A stretch of 64,000 nucleotides of DNA from an uncultured Clostridia bacterium (lineage in GTDB: Bacteria > Bacillota > Clostridia > Christensenellales > Borkfalkiaceae): assembly GCA_949283125.1 (NCBI GenBank), contig CASDRK010000018.1:1-64000 (forward strand), written 5' to 3'. Position numbers and translations under genes: made by a program. Within the stretch, counting starts at the first letter, position 1. Each line of letters opens with the position of its first letter. Below the pieces are notes generated by a model, which ran no database searches, was not told the DNA's origin, and was given only the letters and a program-made list of their open reading frames with translations. Of the stretch, positions 35,246-44,746 are shown piece after piece.

Positions 35246-35790
35246 CCGATGATCAGCTGATTGCGCGTTTCCGTTCGGGCGACAGATGCGCCTGCGACGC
35301 CCTGCTCAATGCCTACAAGCCCGCCGTGCTGCGCGTCGCCCGCCGCTTCTTTCTTTCCGGCGGGGAGACCGAAGACCTCGTTCAGGAGGGCATGTGCGGA
35401 CTCTACTCGGCCATGCTCAATTTTGAAGGCGGCGATTTTTCGGCCTACGCCCATGCCTGCATAAAAAACCGCATAACCGACGCTGTCCGCCGCTCGGCAA
35501 ATTTCAAAAATTTCGCCCTCAACAACAGCCTGCCCATCGACGGGCAGGTGCGCGAGATGTCCTCGCCGCGGGTCAATCCGGAGGACGAGCTGATAAATTC
35601 CGAAAGCGCGGACGAGCTGTCCGCCCTCATGCGCGACGTGCTGTCGCCCTTTGAATTCAAGGTCATGTCGCTTTACGTGGACGGCGCTCCCATGGCGGAG
35701 ATTTGCGCCGTCACCGGCAGAACGTACAAGAGCGTGGACAACGCGATATGCCGTTCCAAGGGCAAACTGCAAAAAATATTAGGAGAATGA
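35242..35790 (+). CDS. sigH: RNA polymerase sigma factor, SigH-like
   Basis: The 182-residue sigma-70 protein has region 2 (EDLVQEGMCGLYSAMLNF) and region 4 (VTGRTYKSVDNAICRSKGKL), with no region 1 or 3 domain. Position after rlmB and the ALNNSLPID segment point to the Spo0H/SigH group, which starts sporulation programmes in Bacillus and Clostridia. Its start overlaps rlmB by ATGA. The alternative is a generic ECF-like sigma. Confidence 0.82.
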   Translation: MTDDQLIARFRSGDRCACDALLNAYKPAVLRVARRFFLSGGETEDLVQEGMCGLYSAMLNFEGGDFSAYAHACIKNRITDAVRRSANFKNFALNNSLPIDGQVREMSSPRVNPEDELINSESADELSALMRDVLSPFEFKVMSLYVDGAPMAEICAVTGRTYKSVDNAICRSKGKLQKILGE

Positions 35791-35791
35791 A

Positions 35792-37561
35792 ATGGCTTAT
35801 CTGGCCTATTACCGCACCTTCCGCCCGACCACGTTCGAAGAGGTGGTCAGGCAGGAACACATAGTAAAGATACTCAAAAACCAGATAGCGTCCGATAAAG
35901 TCGGCCACGCCTATCTGTTCTGCGGTCCGCGCGGCACGGGCAAGACCACGCTGGCAAAAATTTTCGCCCGCGCCGTCAACTGCGAAAATCCCGTCAACGG
36001 TTCGCCGTGCGGCGTCTGTCCCGTGTGCAGGGCGCTCTCTTCGGGCGCAAACATGGACATCGTCGAAATAGACGCCGCCTCCAACAACGGCGTGGACGAA
36101 ATGCGCGACCTGCGCGAAAAGGTGCAGTATCCGCCCGTGGCCGGGCGCAAAAAGGTTTATATCATCGACGAGGTGCACATGCTTTCGCCTTCGGCCTTCA
36201 ACGCGGTGTTAAAGACGCTCGAAGAGCCGCCCGCGCACGCGCTGTTCATCCTCGCCACCACCGAGCCGCAAAAAATACCCGCAACCATCCTCTCGCGCTG
36301 CATGCGGTTCGATTTCAAACTCATCCCGCGCGCCGACCTTGAAGAGCTTTTAAAAAGCGTATTCAAAAAGACGGGTAAGGATTACGAGGAGGAGGCCGTC
36401 TCGGCCATAGCCCGAGCCGGCGCGGGCAGCGCGCGCGACACGCTGTCCATTGCCGACATGTGCGCCTCCTACGCGCCGGGCAAACTCACCTATGCCGACG
36501 TCACCGCCGTGCTCGGCGCGGCCGACTTCGACAGCATAGCAAAAATAGTGGACTTCATATTCGACTGCGACGCGTCCGCCGCCCTTGCGGAAGTGGAATC
36601 GGTGCTTGCCACCGGCAAGGGCGTGGGTACGCTGTGTAAGGATATGCTTACTTTCCTTAACAACGTCGCCATAGCAAAACTCTGTAAAAACGCCCGCGAA
36701 ATACTCTCCCTGCCCGAAGACAAATATGCCGTTTTGCATTCTTCGGCCGAACGGGCCGACGGGCACAGGATACTGCGCGTCACCGAAATCCTTGCCTCGT
36801 GCGAAAGCGATATGCGCTATGCGCTGAACGGAGCGATAACGCTGGAGACGGCGGTGCTCAAGTGCGCCCTGCCTGACAGCGACTACAACATCGATTCTCT
36901 CGTCGCGCGCGTCGCCGCTCTCGAAAAAAAGCTGGCGGAAGGCATTCCCGCCGCCGTGCGAGAGGTCGCTCCCGCACCCGCGCGCGCGGCCGTCTCCGCC
37001 GCCGACGGGGCGGCGCCGGCAGAAACGGCCACATCCGCCCGTTCGGAAGAAGGGGAAAGGGTCTGTACGGAAAAGCCGGCCGCCGCAATCAGAAAAAGTT
37101 TGACCCCGGCGGAGCCGACGGAGACTGACGAAGCCGATCCGTTTACGGCGGAGGAAAAGCCGGCTGCGGAGAGCGGCGGCCGGGCCGTGCAGCCCTCGCT
37201 CTGGGACGGCGACCAAGCCGAGGTGCACGCGGGCTCGCTCACCGAAGGGCAGAAGGCAAAGGTGTTCGCCGGGCTGTTAAAGCTCTTCCGCACCACCCGC
37301 CGCAACGCGGTGCTGTTCACGCTGTGCATGGATCTTGAAAGCTCGTTCGAAGGCGACTCGCTTGTGCTCACCACCGATACCGAAGCGGTGTTCAAGGCGC
37401 TCAACCGTGACGAGAACGCGCGGTTCATCCGCGAAGCTCTGGCCGAGCTGGGCGTGTTCTCGCACGAAGTCAGGCTGAAGCCCCGCGGCGAGAGCAAGTG
37501 GGAGAGCGCCGAGCGGCGCCTTAAGGAAAATTTCAAGGGCATAGACATAGACATCAAATAG
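35792..37561 (+). CDS. dnaX: DNA polymerase III subunits gamma and tau
   Basis: The 589-residue clamp-loader ATPase has Walker A GPRGTGKTT, the zinc cysteines of CENPVNGSPCGVCPVC, Walker B VYIIDEVHML and the arginine-finger region LSRCMRFDFK. The collar domain ends near residue 375; a disordered linker (residues 385-480) leads to a small C-terminal domain. At codons 379-380 (36925-36931) lies the slippery heptamer A AAA AAG in the correct phase with a GC stem just after it, so a shortened product by -1 frameshift is possible. GGAG precedes the ATG. Confidence 0.96.
   Translation: MAYLAYYRTFRPTTFEEVVRQEHIVKILKNQIASDKVGHAYLFCGPRGTGKTTLAKIFARAVNCENPVNGSPCGVCPVCRALSSGANMDIVEIDAASNNGVDEMRDLREKVQYPPVAGRKKVYIIDEVHMLSPSAFNAVLKTLEEPPAHALFILATTEPQKIPATILSRCMRFDFKLIPRADLEELLKSVFKKTGKDYEEEAVSAIARAGAGSARDTLSIADMCASYAPGKLTYADVTAVLGAADFDSIAKIVDFIFDCDASAALAEVESVLATGKGVGTLCKDMLTFLNNVAIAKLCKNAREILSLPEDKYAVLHSSAERADGHRILRVTEILASCESDMRYALNGAITLETAVLKCALPDSDYNIDSLVARVAALEKKLAEGIPAAVREVAPAPARAAVSAADGAAPAETATSARSEEGERVCTEKPAAAIRKSLTPAEPTETDEADPFTAEEKPAAESGGRAVQPSLWDGDQAEVHAGSLTEGQKAKVFAGLLKLFRTTRRNAVLFTLCMDLESSFEGDSLVLTTDTEAVFKALNRDENARFIREALAELGVFSHEVRLKPRGESKWESAERRLKENFKGIDIDIK
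36925..36955 (+). promoter_or_regulatory. Candidate -1 frameshift site in dnaX
   Basis: A AAA AAG (36925-36931) is in frame with codons AAA and AAG. GGCGG (34-38) and CCGCC (49-53), counted from 36900, can form a stem just downstream. The -1 frame stays open for 65 Arg-rich codons and stops at TGA 37126-37128. No Shine-Dalgarno-like stimulator is seen upstream. Confidence 0.45.
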
Positions 37562-37642
37562 CCCGCCCGCGGCAAGTGCCGCATTGCGGGGACATCGCAC
37601 ATATAATAAACTAAAAAAATCATAAGGAGAAGAAATATCGTC

Positions 37643-38011
37643 ATGGCAGCTTATAAAGGCGGCGGCATGGGCAACATGCAGAATATCATGAAGCAGGCCC
37701 AGAAGATGCAGGAGCAGATGCAGGAAGTGGATAAGGAGCTGGAGGACTGGGAGATAGTGGGCACCTCCGGCGGCGGAGCCGAGGGCGACGAGACCGTCGT
37801 CGTCTACATGAACGCGAAAAAGATGATAAACGGCATAGAGTTCGGTTCGGCCATCTCCTCCACCGTGGATCTTTCCGACGAAGACGACGTGGAGATGCTG
37901 GAAGATCTCATCATGGCCGCCATCAACGACGGCTACAAAAAGGCCGAAGAGGTGTACGACGAAAAGATGGGTCCCTTCGGCAACATGGGCGGACTGGGCG
38001 GATTGCTTTAA
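37643..38011 (+). CDS. ebfC: Nucleoid-associated protein, YbaB/EbfC family
   Basis: The 122-residue DNA-binding dimer has [20 protein letters not shown] and the core ending [20 protein letters not shown], with glycine-rich ends. The family lies between dnaX and recR in most bacteria, as here. The stop overlaps the recR start (TAATG). Confidence 0.95.
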   Translation: MAAYKGGGMGNMQNIMKQAQKMQEQMQEVDKELEDWEIVGTSGGGAEGDETVVVYMNAKKMINGIEFGSAISSTVDLSDEDDVEMLEDLIMAAINDGYKKAEEVYDEKMGPFGNMGGLGGLL

Positions 38012-38601
38012 TGGAAATTTTCATCGAGCCGATAGGCCGGCTCATCAATCAGTTTTCCAAGCTCCCCGGCGTCGGCAAAAAGACCGCGCAGCGCTATGCC
38101 TACAGAATAGTTGACATGTCCGACGAGGAGGCTGCGGAGTTTGCAAAGGCCGTCACCGAATGCAAAAAGCGCGTGCGCTACTGCAGCATATGCGGCAACT
38201 TTACGGAGGACGAGGTGTGCGGCATCTGCCGCTCGCGCGATAAATCCGTGATATGCGTCGTGCGCGACCCGCGCGACGTCGTCGCCATGGAAAAACTGCG
38301 CGAATTCAAGGGCGTCTATCACGTTCTGCACGGCGTCATCGACCCCATGAACGGCGTGGGGCCCAACGATATACGCATAAAGGAGCTGCTCGCCCGCGTC
38401 GACGGGTCGGTAAAGGAGGTCATCATGGCCACCAATCCCGACGTCGAAGGCGAAGCCACCGCCATGTACATCGCAAAGCTGTTAAAGCCTTTGGGCGTCA
38501 CCGTCACCCGCCTTGCTCACGGCATGCCCATAGGCGGCGAACTTGAATACACCGACGAGGTGACGCTTTCGCGCGCCCTTTCGGAGAGGAAGACACTATG
38601 A
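38011..38601 (+). CDS. recR: Recombination mediator RecR
   Basis: The 196-residue protein has an HhH motif ([17 protein letters not shown]), the zinc finger [16 protein letters not shown] and a Toprim domain with [19 protein letters not shown]. It works with RecF and RecO at single-stranded gaps. Length is typical; it overlaps gpsA by ATGA. Confidence 0.97.
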   Translation: MEIFIEPIGRLINQFSKLPGVGKKTAQRYAYRIVDMSDEEAAEFAKAVTECKKRVRYCSICGNFTEDEVCGICRSRDKSVICVVRDPRDVVAMEKLREFKGVYHVLHGVIDPMNGVGPNDIRIKELLARVDGSVKEVIMATNPDVEGEATAMYIAKLLKPLGVTVTRLAHGMPIGGELEYTDEVTLSRALSERKTL

Positions 38602-39596
38602 AAATAAGCGTGCTCGGTTGCGGCAGGTGGGGGTCGTTCCTCGCCTGGTATCAGGCAACGGTGCTCAACAACAGCGTAATATTATGGGGCGAACGGGGCA
38701 GAAAGTCCTACGAATGTCTCAAGGCCGACGGCAAAAACGAATATGTGGCTCTCGACCCTTCAATAACGCTCACGGACGATCTCGCGCTCGCCGTCTCATC
38801 GGCGGAGGTGATAATAGTTTCCATAAGCGCGCAGGCCCTCCGTTCCTTTCTGTCAGGGGTGGCGCGCTTCGATCTGTCGGGCAAGATATTCGTGCTCTGC
38901 ATGAAGGGCATAGAGGAGGGCACGGGCAAGCGCCTTTCGGAAGTGGCCGCCGAGTGCGGCATCGACCCGTCCCGCACGGCGGTGTGGGTGGGGCCGGGAC
39001 ACATTCAGGCCTTCGTAAAGGGCATACCCAACTGCATGCTCATAGACAGCGCCGACGAGCGGCTCACAAGATATCTGGCGGACAGTTTCAAAAGCAATCT
39101 CATCCGCTTCTACTACGGCAACGACCTCATCGGCACCGAGGTGGGCGCGGCCGCCAAAAACGTGCTCGGCATAGTCGCCGGCATTCTGGACGGCTGCGGA
39201 TATGCCAGCCTGAAGGGCCCCCTCATGGCCCGCGGCGCGTTTGAAGTGGCGTCGCTCATCAAGGCCATGGGCGGCGATTTCAGCTCCGCTTACGGGCTCG
39301 CACATCTCGGCGATTACGAAACCACGCTCTTTTCCGAATATTCCAACAACCGCCGCTACGGCGAAATGCTCGTCAACGGCGTCAGGTTTGAAAAACTTGC
39401 CGAGGGCGTGATGACGGCAAAGGCCATGAGCGAGCTGGGCGAAAAATACGGCATAGATCTGCCCATAACCAAGGCCGTGTGCGACGTCTGCTTCAACGCC
39501 GACGCGTTTGCCGGCGGCGACGGCAGGGAGCAGGTAATGCAAATAATTTTAAAGTTGTTTGAACGGCAAACAAAAACGCAGTTTTACGAAAAGTGA
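38598..39596 (+). CDS. gpsA: Glycerol-3-phosphate dehydrogenase [NAD(P)+]
   Basis: The 332-residue enzyme reduces dihydroxyacetone phosphate to glycerol-3-phosphate for phospholipid synthesis. It has the nucleotide motif [12 protein letters not shown], the catalytic-Lys region [16 protein letters not shown] and the C-terminal [21 protein letters not shown]. Two motifs are unusual: GPGHIQAF instead of GPSHAEE and SNNR instead of SRNR. It is coupled to recR. Confidence 0.88.
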   Translation: MKISVLGCGRWGSFLAWYQATVLNNSVILWGERGRKSYECLKADGKNEYVALDPSITLTDDLALAVSSAEVIIVSISAQALRSFLSGVARFDLSGKIFVLCMKGIEEGTGKRLSEVAAECGIDPSRTAVWVGPGHIQAFVKGIPNCMLIDSADERLTRYLADSFKSNLIRFYYGNDLIGTEVGAAAKNVLGIVAGILDGCGYASLKGPLMARGAFEVASLIKAMGGDFSSAYGLAHLGDYETTLFSEYSNNRRYGEMLVNGVRFEKLAEGVMTAKAMSELGEKYGIDLPITKAVCDVCFNADAFAGGDGREQVMQIILKLFERQTKTQFYEK

Positions 39597-39608
39597 CGGC
39601 AAAATCGT

Positions 39609-39637
39609 TTGCCAAACGGCCTGCGCAAGTATAAAAT
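39609..39637 (+). promoter_or_regulatory. Promoter of typA
   Basis: TTGCCA (39609-39614), 17-bp spacer, TAAAAT (39632-39637). Confidence 0.65.
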
Positions 39638-39743
39638 ATTACCGTTTTTGTCAGATGCCTGCGCGCCGCGCGGGCGTCGCCGCGTTTATATCCGCCGGCA
39701 CGGGTCGGGCCCGCCCGGCGAAAAACTTTCGTCAAGGAGTTTT

Positions 39744-41576
39744 ATGTTAAGAACCGATTTAAGAAACGTAGCAATAATAGCCCACGTCGACCACGGCAAA
39801 ACCACCCTCGTCGACGCAATGCTCCGCCAGAGCCACACCTTCCGCGAAAATCAGGCCGTGGAGGAGAGGGTGATGGACTCCAACGCCATAGAGCGCGAAA
39901 GGGGCATAACCATACTGGCCAAAAACACGTCCGTTCACTACAACGGCGTAAAGATAAACATCGTCGACACCCCCGGCCACGCCGATTTTTCGGGCGAGGT
40001 GGAAAGGGTGATGATGATGGTCAACGGCGTGCTCGTGCTCGTGGACGCGGCCGAAGGCCCCATGCCCCAGACCCGCTTTGTCGTGCAGAAGGCGCTGGAG
40101 ATGGGCCACCGCCTGATAATCGTCGTCAACAAGATAGACCGTCCCGACGCCCGTCTCGCGGAGGTGCAGGACGAGATACTCGAACTTCTGCTCGAACTGG
40201 ACGCCTCGGACGATCAGCTCATGTCGCCCGTGGTGTGGTGTTCCGGCAGGGACGGCACGGCTACCCTCGACATAAACACCCCCGGCAAGGACCTTACGCC
40301 GCTGTTTGAAACCATTCTGTCCCACATCAGACCCATGGAAGCCGACGTCGAAGGTCCCGCGCAGCTCCTCTGTTCGTCCATCGATTACAACGACTACGTC
40401 GGCCGCATAGGCATAGGCAGGATAGAGCGTGGCACCGTAAAGGCGGGACAGGCCGTGGTCGTCACCAACTACAACAATCAGTCCCTCCGCCAGCCCGGCA
40501 AGATAGTCAATCTCTATCAGATCGAGGGGCTCGGCAGGGTGAATTGCGAGCAGGCCTCGGCGGGCGACATCGTGTGCTTTTCGGGGCTGGAAAAGATAAA
40601 CATAGGCGACACCGTCTGCGCGCCCGACTGCGTGGAACCGCACAAGTTCGTAAAGATAACCGAACCCACCGTGGAGATGACCTTTTCGGTAAACGATTCC
40701 CCCTTTGCCGGCAAGGACGGCAAGTGGGTCACCACCCGCCATCTGCGCGACAGGCTCTTCCGCGAACTGCTGCGCGACGTGTCTTTGAGGGTGGAGGAGA
40801 CCGACTCCGCCGACAGCTACCGCGTGTGCGGCAGGGGCGAAATGCATCTGTCCATACTCATAGAAAACATGCGCCGCGAAGGCTACGAATTTCAGGTCTC
40901 CACCCCGAGGGTAATGTATAAGTACGTCGACGGGCAGAAGCTGGAGCCAGTCGAAAGGCTGATAGTCGACATCCCCGACGAATTTTCGGGCGCGGTCTTC
41001 CAGTCCATGGGCAACCGCAAGGGCGAGCTCCTGCACATGTCCGCCATAGGCAACCGCACCCGTCTGGAATTCCTCGTTCCCGCAAGGGGGCTGTTCGGCT
41101 ACAAGTCCGAATTCCTCACCTCCACCAAGGGCGAGGGCGTAATGAACTCCGTGTTCTTTGAATATCAGCCCTACAAGGGCGACCTCAACCGCCGCTCCAC
41201 AGGCTCGCTCGTCGCCTTTGAAACGGGCGAAGCCGTAACCTACGGCCTGTTCAACGCGCAGGGGCGCGGCACGCTCTTCATCGGCGCGGGCACGCCCGTG
41301 TACGAGGGCATGGTGATAGGCGAAAGCCCCAAAAACGAGGACATAAACGTCAACGTCTGCAAAACAAAACACCTCACCAACACCCGCTCGTCCAATTCCG
41401 ACGACGCGTTGAGACTTATAACTCCCAAAAAGATGAGCCTTGAGGAGTGTCTGGAATTCATCGGCGACGACGAGCTGCTTGAGGTGACGCCCAAGAACAT
41501 ACGCATACGCAAGCGCATACTCGATTCCGAGCTGCGCGCAAAGGCCGCCGCAAAGATAAGAAAGGGCCTGGCGTAA
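39744..41576 (+). CDS. typA: Ribosome-associated GTPase TypA/BipA
   Basis: The 610-residue translational GTPase begins [20 protein letters not shown] (G1), with G2 [11 protein letters not shown]3 DTPGHADF and G4 NKIDRPDAR, then EF-G-like domains and the TypA-specific C-terminal region ([20 protein letters not shown]). It assists 50S assembly and stress growth. ATG 39744 with AAGGAG is chosen over longer frames. Confidence 0.97.
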   Translation: MLRTDLRNVAIIAHVDHGKTTLVDAMLRQSHTFRENQAVEERVMDSNAIERERGITILAKNTSVHYNGVKINIVDTPGHADFSGEVERVMMMVNGVLVLVDAAEGPMPQTRFVVQKALEMGHRLIIVVNKIDRPDARLAEVQDEILELLLELDASDDQLMSPVVWCSGRDGTATLDINTPGKDLTPLFETILSHIRPMEADVEGPAQLLCSSIDYNDYVGRIGIGRIERGTVKAGQAVVVTNYNNQSLRQPGKIVNLYQIEGLGRVNCEQASAGDIVCFSGLEKINIGDTVCAPDCVEPHKFVKITEPTVEMTFSVNDSPFAGKDGKWVTTRHLRDRLFRELLRDVSLRVEETDSADSYRVCGRGEMHLSILIENMRREGYEFQVSTPRVMYKYVDGQKLEPVERLIVDIPDEFSGAVFQSMGNRKGELLHMSAIGNRTRLEFLVPARGLFGYKSEFLTSTKGEGVMNSVFFEYQPYKGDLNRRSTGSLVAFETGEAVTYGLFNAQGRGTLFIGAGTPVYEGMVIGESPKNEDINVNVCKTKHLTNTRSSNSDDALRLITPKKMSLEECLEFIGDDELLEVTPKNIRIRKRILDSELRAKAAAKIRKGLA

Positions 41577-41645
41577 GCGCGTGGCCAGTCACGGGCGAAA
41601 GGTTTTTCCGCGCGCAGGCCGCGCGGCGCGGAGCGAAAAAATGCA

Positions 41646-41685
41646 AGGCAGCGGGCCGCATGCAACTGCATGCGGCCCGCTGCCT
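41646..41685 (+). terminator. Hairpin after typA
   Basis: A perfect 19-bp stem (41646-41664 with 41667-41685) lies 70 nt after typA, with no U-run. Confidence 0.6.
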
Positions 41686-41713
41686 CGTCCGTCTGCCGCA
41701 GAAAATATTTATT

Positions 41714-41730
41714 GTCCCCAAAACGGGGAC
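41714..41730. promoter_or_regulatory. Possible operator upstream of the 41780 XRE gene
   Basis: GTCCCC (41714-41719) and GGGGAC (41725-41730) form an inverted repeat with an AAAAC spacer in an otherwise AT-rich region. Confidence 0.4.
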
Positions 41731-41779
41731 TTTAACATAAAAAGTTTCAAAATTTGGTACACTTTTAGTCGGAGGAATT

Positions 41780-42007
41780 ATGAGCAGTTTTGTTCCGCGG
41801 CTGAAAGAACTTCTTGCTTCGTGCGAAAAATCGCAGAGCGCGATAAGCAGGGAGCTCGGCGTGTCCAAGCAAAAACTTTCCAAATGGAAGACGGGCTACA
41901 ACGAACCCAGCATAGACGAGATCGTCGCCTTGGCGCGCTATTTCAGCGTATCGTGCGACTATCTGCTCGGCGCGGACGACGACGCCCGCCCCGCTTCCGA
42001 AGTCTGA
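41780..42007 (+). CDS. XRE-family transcription regulator
   Basis: The 75-residue protein is a single Cro/CI helix-turn-helix: CEKSQSAISRELGVSKQKLS recognises DNA and EIVALARYFSVSCDYLLGAD closes the fold. A GGAGG ribosome site is present, unlike the other two small XRE genes. It lies alone between typA and yabP; its targets are unknown. Confidence 0.85.
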   Translation: MSSFVPRLKELLASCEKSQSAISRELGVSKQKLSKWKTGYNEPSIDEIVALARYFSVSCDYLLGADDDARPASEV

Positions 42008-42112
42008 ACGTTTTATTATATAAGTCATCTCGCGGCGCGGAAATTTTTTCCGCGCCGCGCGGCATACGGGCGCGTTGCCCCGCATATATATAGCACCGAA
42101 AGGGGGGAATAT

Positions 42113-42367
42113 ATGGATAACGTCATACACTCTCTGACCATTTCCGAAAGAAAGACTCTCACGGCTTCGGGCATAGAGGGCGTGCGCGATTTTTCGCCTT
42201 CGCGCATAACCCTCGCGTGCGGCGGCGGACGCATAATCGTGGGCGGGGCGGACATGAAAATAACCGCCTTTTCCAAGCAGACGGGCGACTTTTCCGCCGC
42301 GGGCAGGATAATGTCCGTAAAGTACGTTCAGGCTATCGGCGGCATCGGACGCAGGCTTCTTAAATGA
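42113..42367 (+). CDS. yabP: Sporulation protein YabP (YabP/YqfC family)
   Basis: The 84-residue protein fits the family: HSLTISERKTLTASGIEGVR, then ITLACGGGRIIVGGADMKIT and a closing VKYVQAIG. YabP is made in the mother cell and needed for spore coat/cortex formation. AGGGGGGAA precedes the ATG. It overlaps yabQ by ATGA and keeps the yabP-yabQ-divIC order. Confidence 0.88.
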   Translation: MDNVIHSLTISERKTLTASGIEGVRDFSPSRITLACGGGRIIVGGADMKITAFSKQTGDFSAAGRIMSVKYVQAIGGIGRRLLK

Positions 42368-42867
42368 GCGCCGCCGCGCAATTCGTCTGCTTCGCGGCCG
42401 TCGGCGCGGCCTGCGGCCCGGTGTGCGAAGTCTTTTGCTTTCTGCGCGCGGGCGCGGCCTGCTTCGCGCCCGCGCGCAGAAAATTCAACCGCGCCGTGAC
42501 GTTTGCGTGCGACGTCGCGTTTTTTCTGTGTGCGGCCGCCGTCTTTCTGTTTGCCGCCGACGCGCTCGCCATATACGGCCTGCGGGCCTACATGCTGGTC
42601 GCTTTTGCGGCCGGAATGCTCATTTATTTAAAAAGTTTACACATTCTTGTTGCAATTTTGATAAATAAAGTGTATAATCATATAAGTAAAATACTATCCA
42701 AACGGAGGTCAAGGCTTGCAGCTCGAAGAAAAGCGCAAAAGAATAATGGCCGCGGTCACGGTCACAGGCATCGTTCTCATAGTCATTCTCTTCGCCGTCG
42801 TCATATATCAGATAGTCGATATCTGCGTGCTCAAAGCCCGCAGAGACCGCCTTCGTCAGGAGTATGA
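42364..42867 (+). CDS. yabQ: YabQ-like sporulation membrane protein with overlapping tail
   Basis: The 167-residue protein has about three membrane segments in the first 110 residues, then KILSKRRSRLAARRKAQKNN and a basic His/Arg-rich tail. Position after yabP and before divIC and the topology support YabQ, needed for spore cortex. The last 152 nt overlap divIC in another frame, and the divIC promoter lies inside it. Confidence 0.68.
   Translation: MSAAAQFVCFAAVGAACGPVCEVFCFLRAGAACFAPARRKFNRAVTFACDVAFFLCAAAVFLFAADALAIYGLRAYMLVAFAAGMLIYLKSLHILVAILINKVYNHISKILSKRRSRLAARRKAQKNNGRGHGHRHRSHSHSLRRRHISDSRYLRAQSPQRPPSSGV
42650..42678 (+). promoter_or_regulatory. Promoter of divIC inside yabQ
   Basis: TTGCAA (42650-42655), 17-bp spacer, TATAAT (42673-42678), in a strikingly AT-rich patch. 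Confidence 0.75.
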
Positions 42868-42982
42868 ATACACCCTGACGCAGATAAGCGAAGCCGACGA
42901 CTGGCTGGAAAACTACCGGCTCAATCAGGACGCCGTGTTGTACCGTCTGGCGCTTCTGAACGGATACAGGCCCGCAAAATGA
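42716..42982 (+). CDS. divIC: Septum formation initiator, FtsB/DivIC family
   Basis: The 88-residue bitopic protein has a short cytoplasmic end, one membrane helix (about residues 11-34) and a coiled coil (LKARRDRLRQEYEYTLTQIS). DivIC/FtsB links FtsL and FtsQ at the septum. The start is TTG 42716, seven bases after GGAGGT; no ATG is available upstream. It overlaps the ppx-like gene by ATGA. Confidence 0.85.
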   Translation: MQLEEKRKRIMAAVTVTGIVLIVILFAVVIYQIVDICVLKARRDRLRQEYEYTLTQISEADDWLENYRLNQDAVLYRLALLNGYRPAK

Positions 42983-43842
42983 AGATAGCGGCAATAGACA
43001 TAGGTTCGAATTCCGTTCGCCTGATGATGTGGGCGGACGGAAAAACTTTATATAAGCGCATAAACACCACCCGCCTCGGCGAAGGTCTGGCCTTTTCGGG
43101 CAGATTGTCTGCGGCGGCCGTCGCGCGCACAGTCGCCGCGGTGGCCGATTTTGCGGCGCGGGCCGCGGCGGAGGGCGCGGACGAGGTCTGCGCCTTCGCC
43201 ACCGCCGCGGTGCGTTCGGCGGAAAACCGCGCGGAATTTCTGCGTGAGGTCGAACGCGTCTCCGGCCTGCGGGTGGACGTCATCCCGGGAGAGGAGGAGG
43301 CGCGCATAGGCATTCTCGGCGCGCTCGGCCGCGCCGACGGCGGCATCATCGACATCGGCGGGGCCTCCACCGAAATAACCGTTCAGCGGGGCGGGGTGCG
43401 CATATACGGCCGCTCGGCCGACGTCGGCGTCGTCCGCCTGCGCGATATGTGCGGCAGGGACGCGGACAAGCTGTCGCGCTGCATTGCGTCGGCCGCGGAG
43501 AGCTACGGCAGCGTGCCGTGCGGCGGTCTCGGCATGTACGCGATAGGCGGCACGGCCACCACCATGGCCGCCGTTCTGCTCGGGCTGGAAAGCTACGATC
43601 CGGCAAGGGTGGACGGCACCCGGATCGGAGCGGCGGACGCGCGGCGCATGGCCGGCGATTTTCTGACCATGCCCGTCGAACAGATAAAAAAAGTCAGGGG
43701 CATGGACGAGCGCCGGGCCGACGTCATAGGCGGCGGGTGTCTGCTGATGTGCCGCATAATGGAGCTGCTCGGCATAAGCGCCGTCACCGTCTCCGAGAGG
43801 GACAACCTCGAAGGATACGTGCTGTCCAGATTCAATTTATGA
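42979..43842 (+). CDS. ppx: Ppx/GppA-family phosphatase
   Basis: The 287-residue actin-like ATPase-fold protein has AAIDIGSNSVRLMMW, AFATAAVRSAENRAEFL, GEEEARIGILGAL and GGIIDIGGASTEIT. It is exopolyphosphatase or pppGpp phosphohydrolase. It is the short form with no C-terminal HD domain. It overlaps divIC, as in many Clostridia. Confidence 0.92.
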   Translation: MKIAAIDIGSNSVRLMMWADGKTLYKRINTTRLGEGLAFSGRLSAAAVARTVAAVADFAARAAAEGADEVCAFATAAVRSAENRAEFLREVERVSGLRVDVIPGEEEARIGILGALGRADGGIIDIGGASTEITVQRGGVRIYGRSADVGVVRLRDMCGRDADKLSRCIASAAESYGSVPCGGLGMYAIGGTATTMAAVLLGLESYDPARVDGTRIGAADARRMAGDFLTMPVEQIKKVRGMDERRADVIGGGCLLMCRIMELLGISAVTVSERDNLEGYVLSRFNL

Positions 43843-43858
43843 TCATACGGGGGGAAAC

Positions 43859-44659
43859 ATGAAAAGCAAAATCATATTCTGGGCGTCGCTCGCCCTGTCG
43901 CTCGGTCTGGGCGCGCTGTGCGGCTGGGTGTTCTGCACGCGCGTAGTCTTTCAGAACGCGGGGCTGGAAAGTCTCGTCCCGGCCTATATACTGTTGCTGT
44001 TTCTCAGCGTCGTGTTTTCCGATCTCGTCCACGAGGGCGCGCATCTAATCGTCGGGCTGTGCTGCGGCATGGGAATAAGGCCGGATAAATACCGCATCTT
44101 CCGCACGTCCTCGGTAAACGTCTTTCCCAAAGGCGCGCGCGGCATGCGCGGCAGAATGCTCGCCACAGTCGCGGCCGGGCCGGCGGCCAATCTCGCCTGT
44201 CTCGTCCTCGGCGTCATCGCGCTCTGCGTTCCCGGCGTGTCGGCCGTGTTCTGCGTGCTCGTTCCCTATTCGGCGTACATCTTGCTCATAAACGCCGTCC
44301 CTGACGACGCCAGCGGCGCAAAAAACGACGGCATGCTCGTTTTGGAGTTGCTCACCCGCGCCGACTCGGCGGAAGTAATGCTACAGATACTGCGCATACA
44401 GGGCATGGTGCGCGCGGGCACGAAGCTTGCGGACGTGCCCGAAGCCATGTTTTACGAACTCCCCCAGTTGCCCGAAGACGACGTGAATTTCATCATTCTC
44501 ACGCAGCTGCGCTACGAATACTATCTCGCGCGCGGCAACGACAGCGAGGCCTACAAATATTTCCTGCGCTATAAGGACGTCATCAGGTATCTGCCTTCGG
44601 CGTACGGTGCGGAAGGCCGGTCAAAAGAACGCGGCGAAACGGCCGGGGATAACCGATAA
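43859..44659 (+). CDS. Putative membrane metalloprotease, M50 (site-2) type
   Basis: The 266-residue protein has a zinc motif HEGAH (His58, Glu59, His62) at the edge of a membrane helix, several further helices, and INAVPDDASGAKNDGMLVLE, matching the NxxPxxxxDG motif of site-2 proteases. It should cut within membranes. The C-terminal 90 residues are soluble and helical. The substrate is unknown. ACGGGGGGAA precedes the ATG; it follows the ppx-like gene by 16 nt. Confidence 0.78.
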   Translation: MKSKIIFWASLALSLGLGALCGWVFCTRVVFQNAGLESLVPAYILLLFLSVVFSDLVHEGAHLIVGLCCGMGIRPDKYRIFRTSSVNVFPKGARGMRGRMLATVAAGPAANLACLVLGVIALCVPGVSAVFCVLVPYSAYILLINAVPDDASGAKNDGMLVLELLTRADSAEVMLQILRIQGMVRAGTKLADVPEAMFYELPQLPEDDVNFIILTQLRYEYYLARGNDSEAYKYFLRYKDVIRYLPSAYGAEGRSKERGETAGDNR

Positions 44660-44674
44660 CTTGCGTCAATGCAT

Positions 44675-44706
44675 GCGGCGGCGGAAAACATTCCGCCGCC
44701 GCGTTT
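44675..44706 (+). terminator. Terminator after the M50 gene
   Basis: GCGGCGGCGGAA (44675-44686) pairs with TTCCGCCGCCGC (44691-44702), then GTTTTC. Confidence 0.8.
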
Positions 44707-44746
44707 TCGTGCGGCCGCGCGCTGCGCGGCCGGCCTTCGCCGGCCT

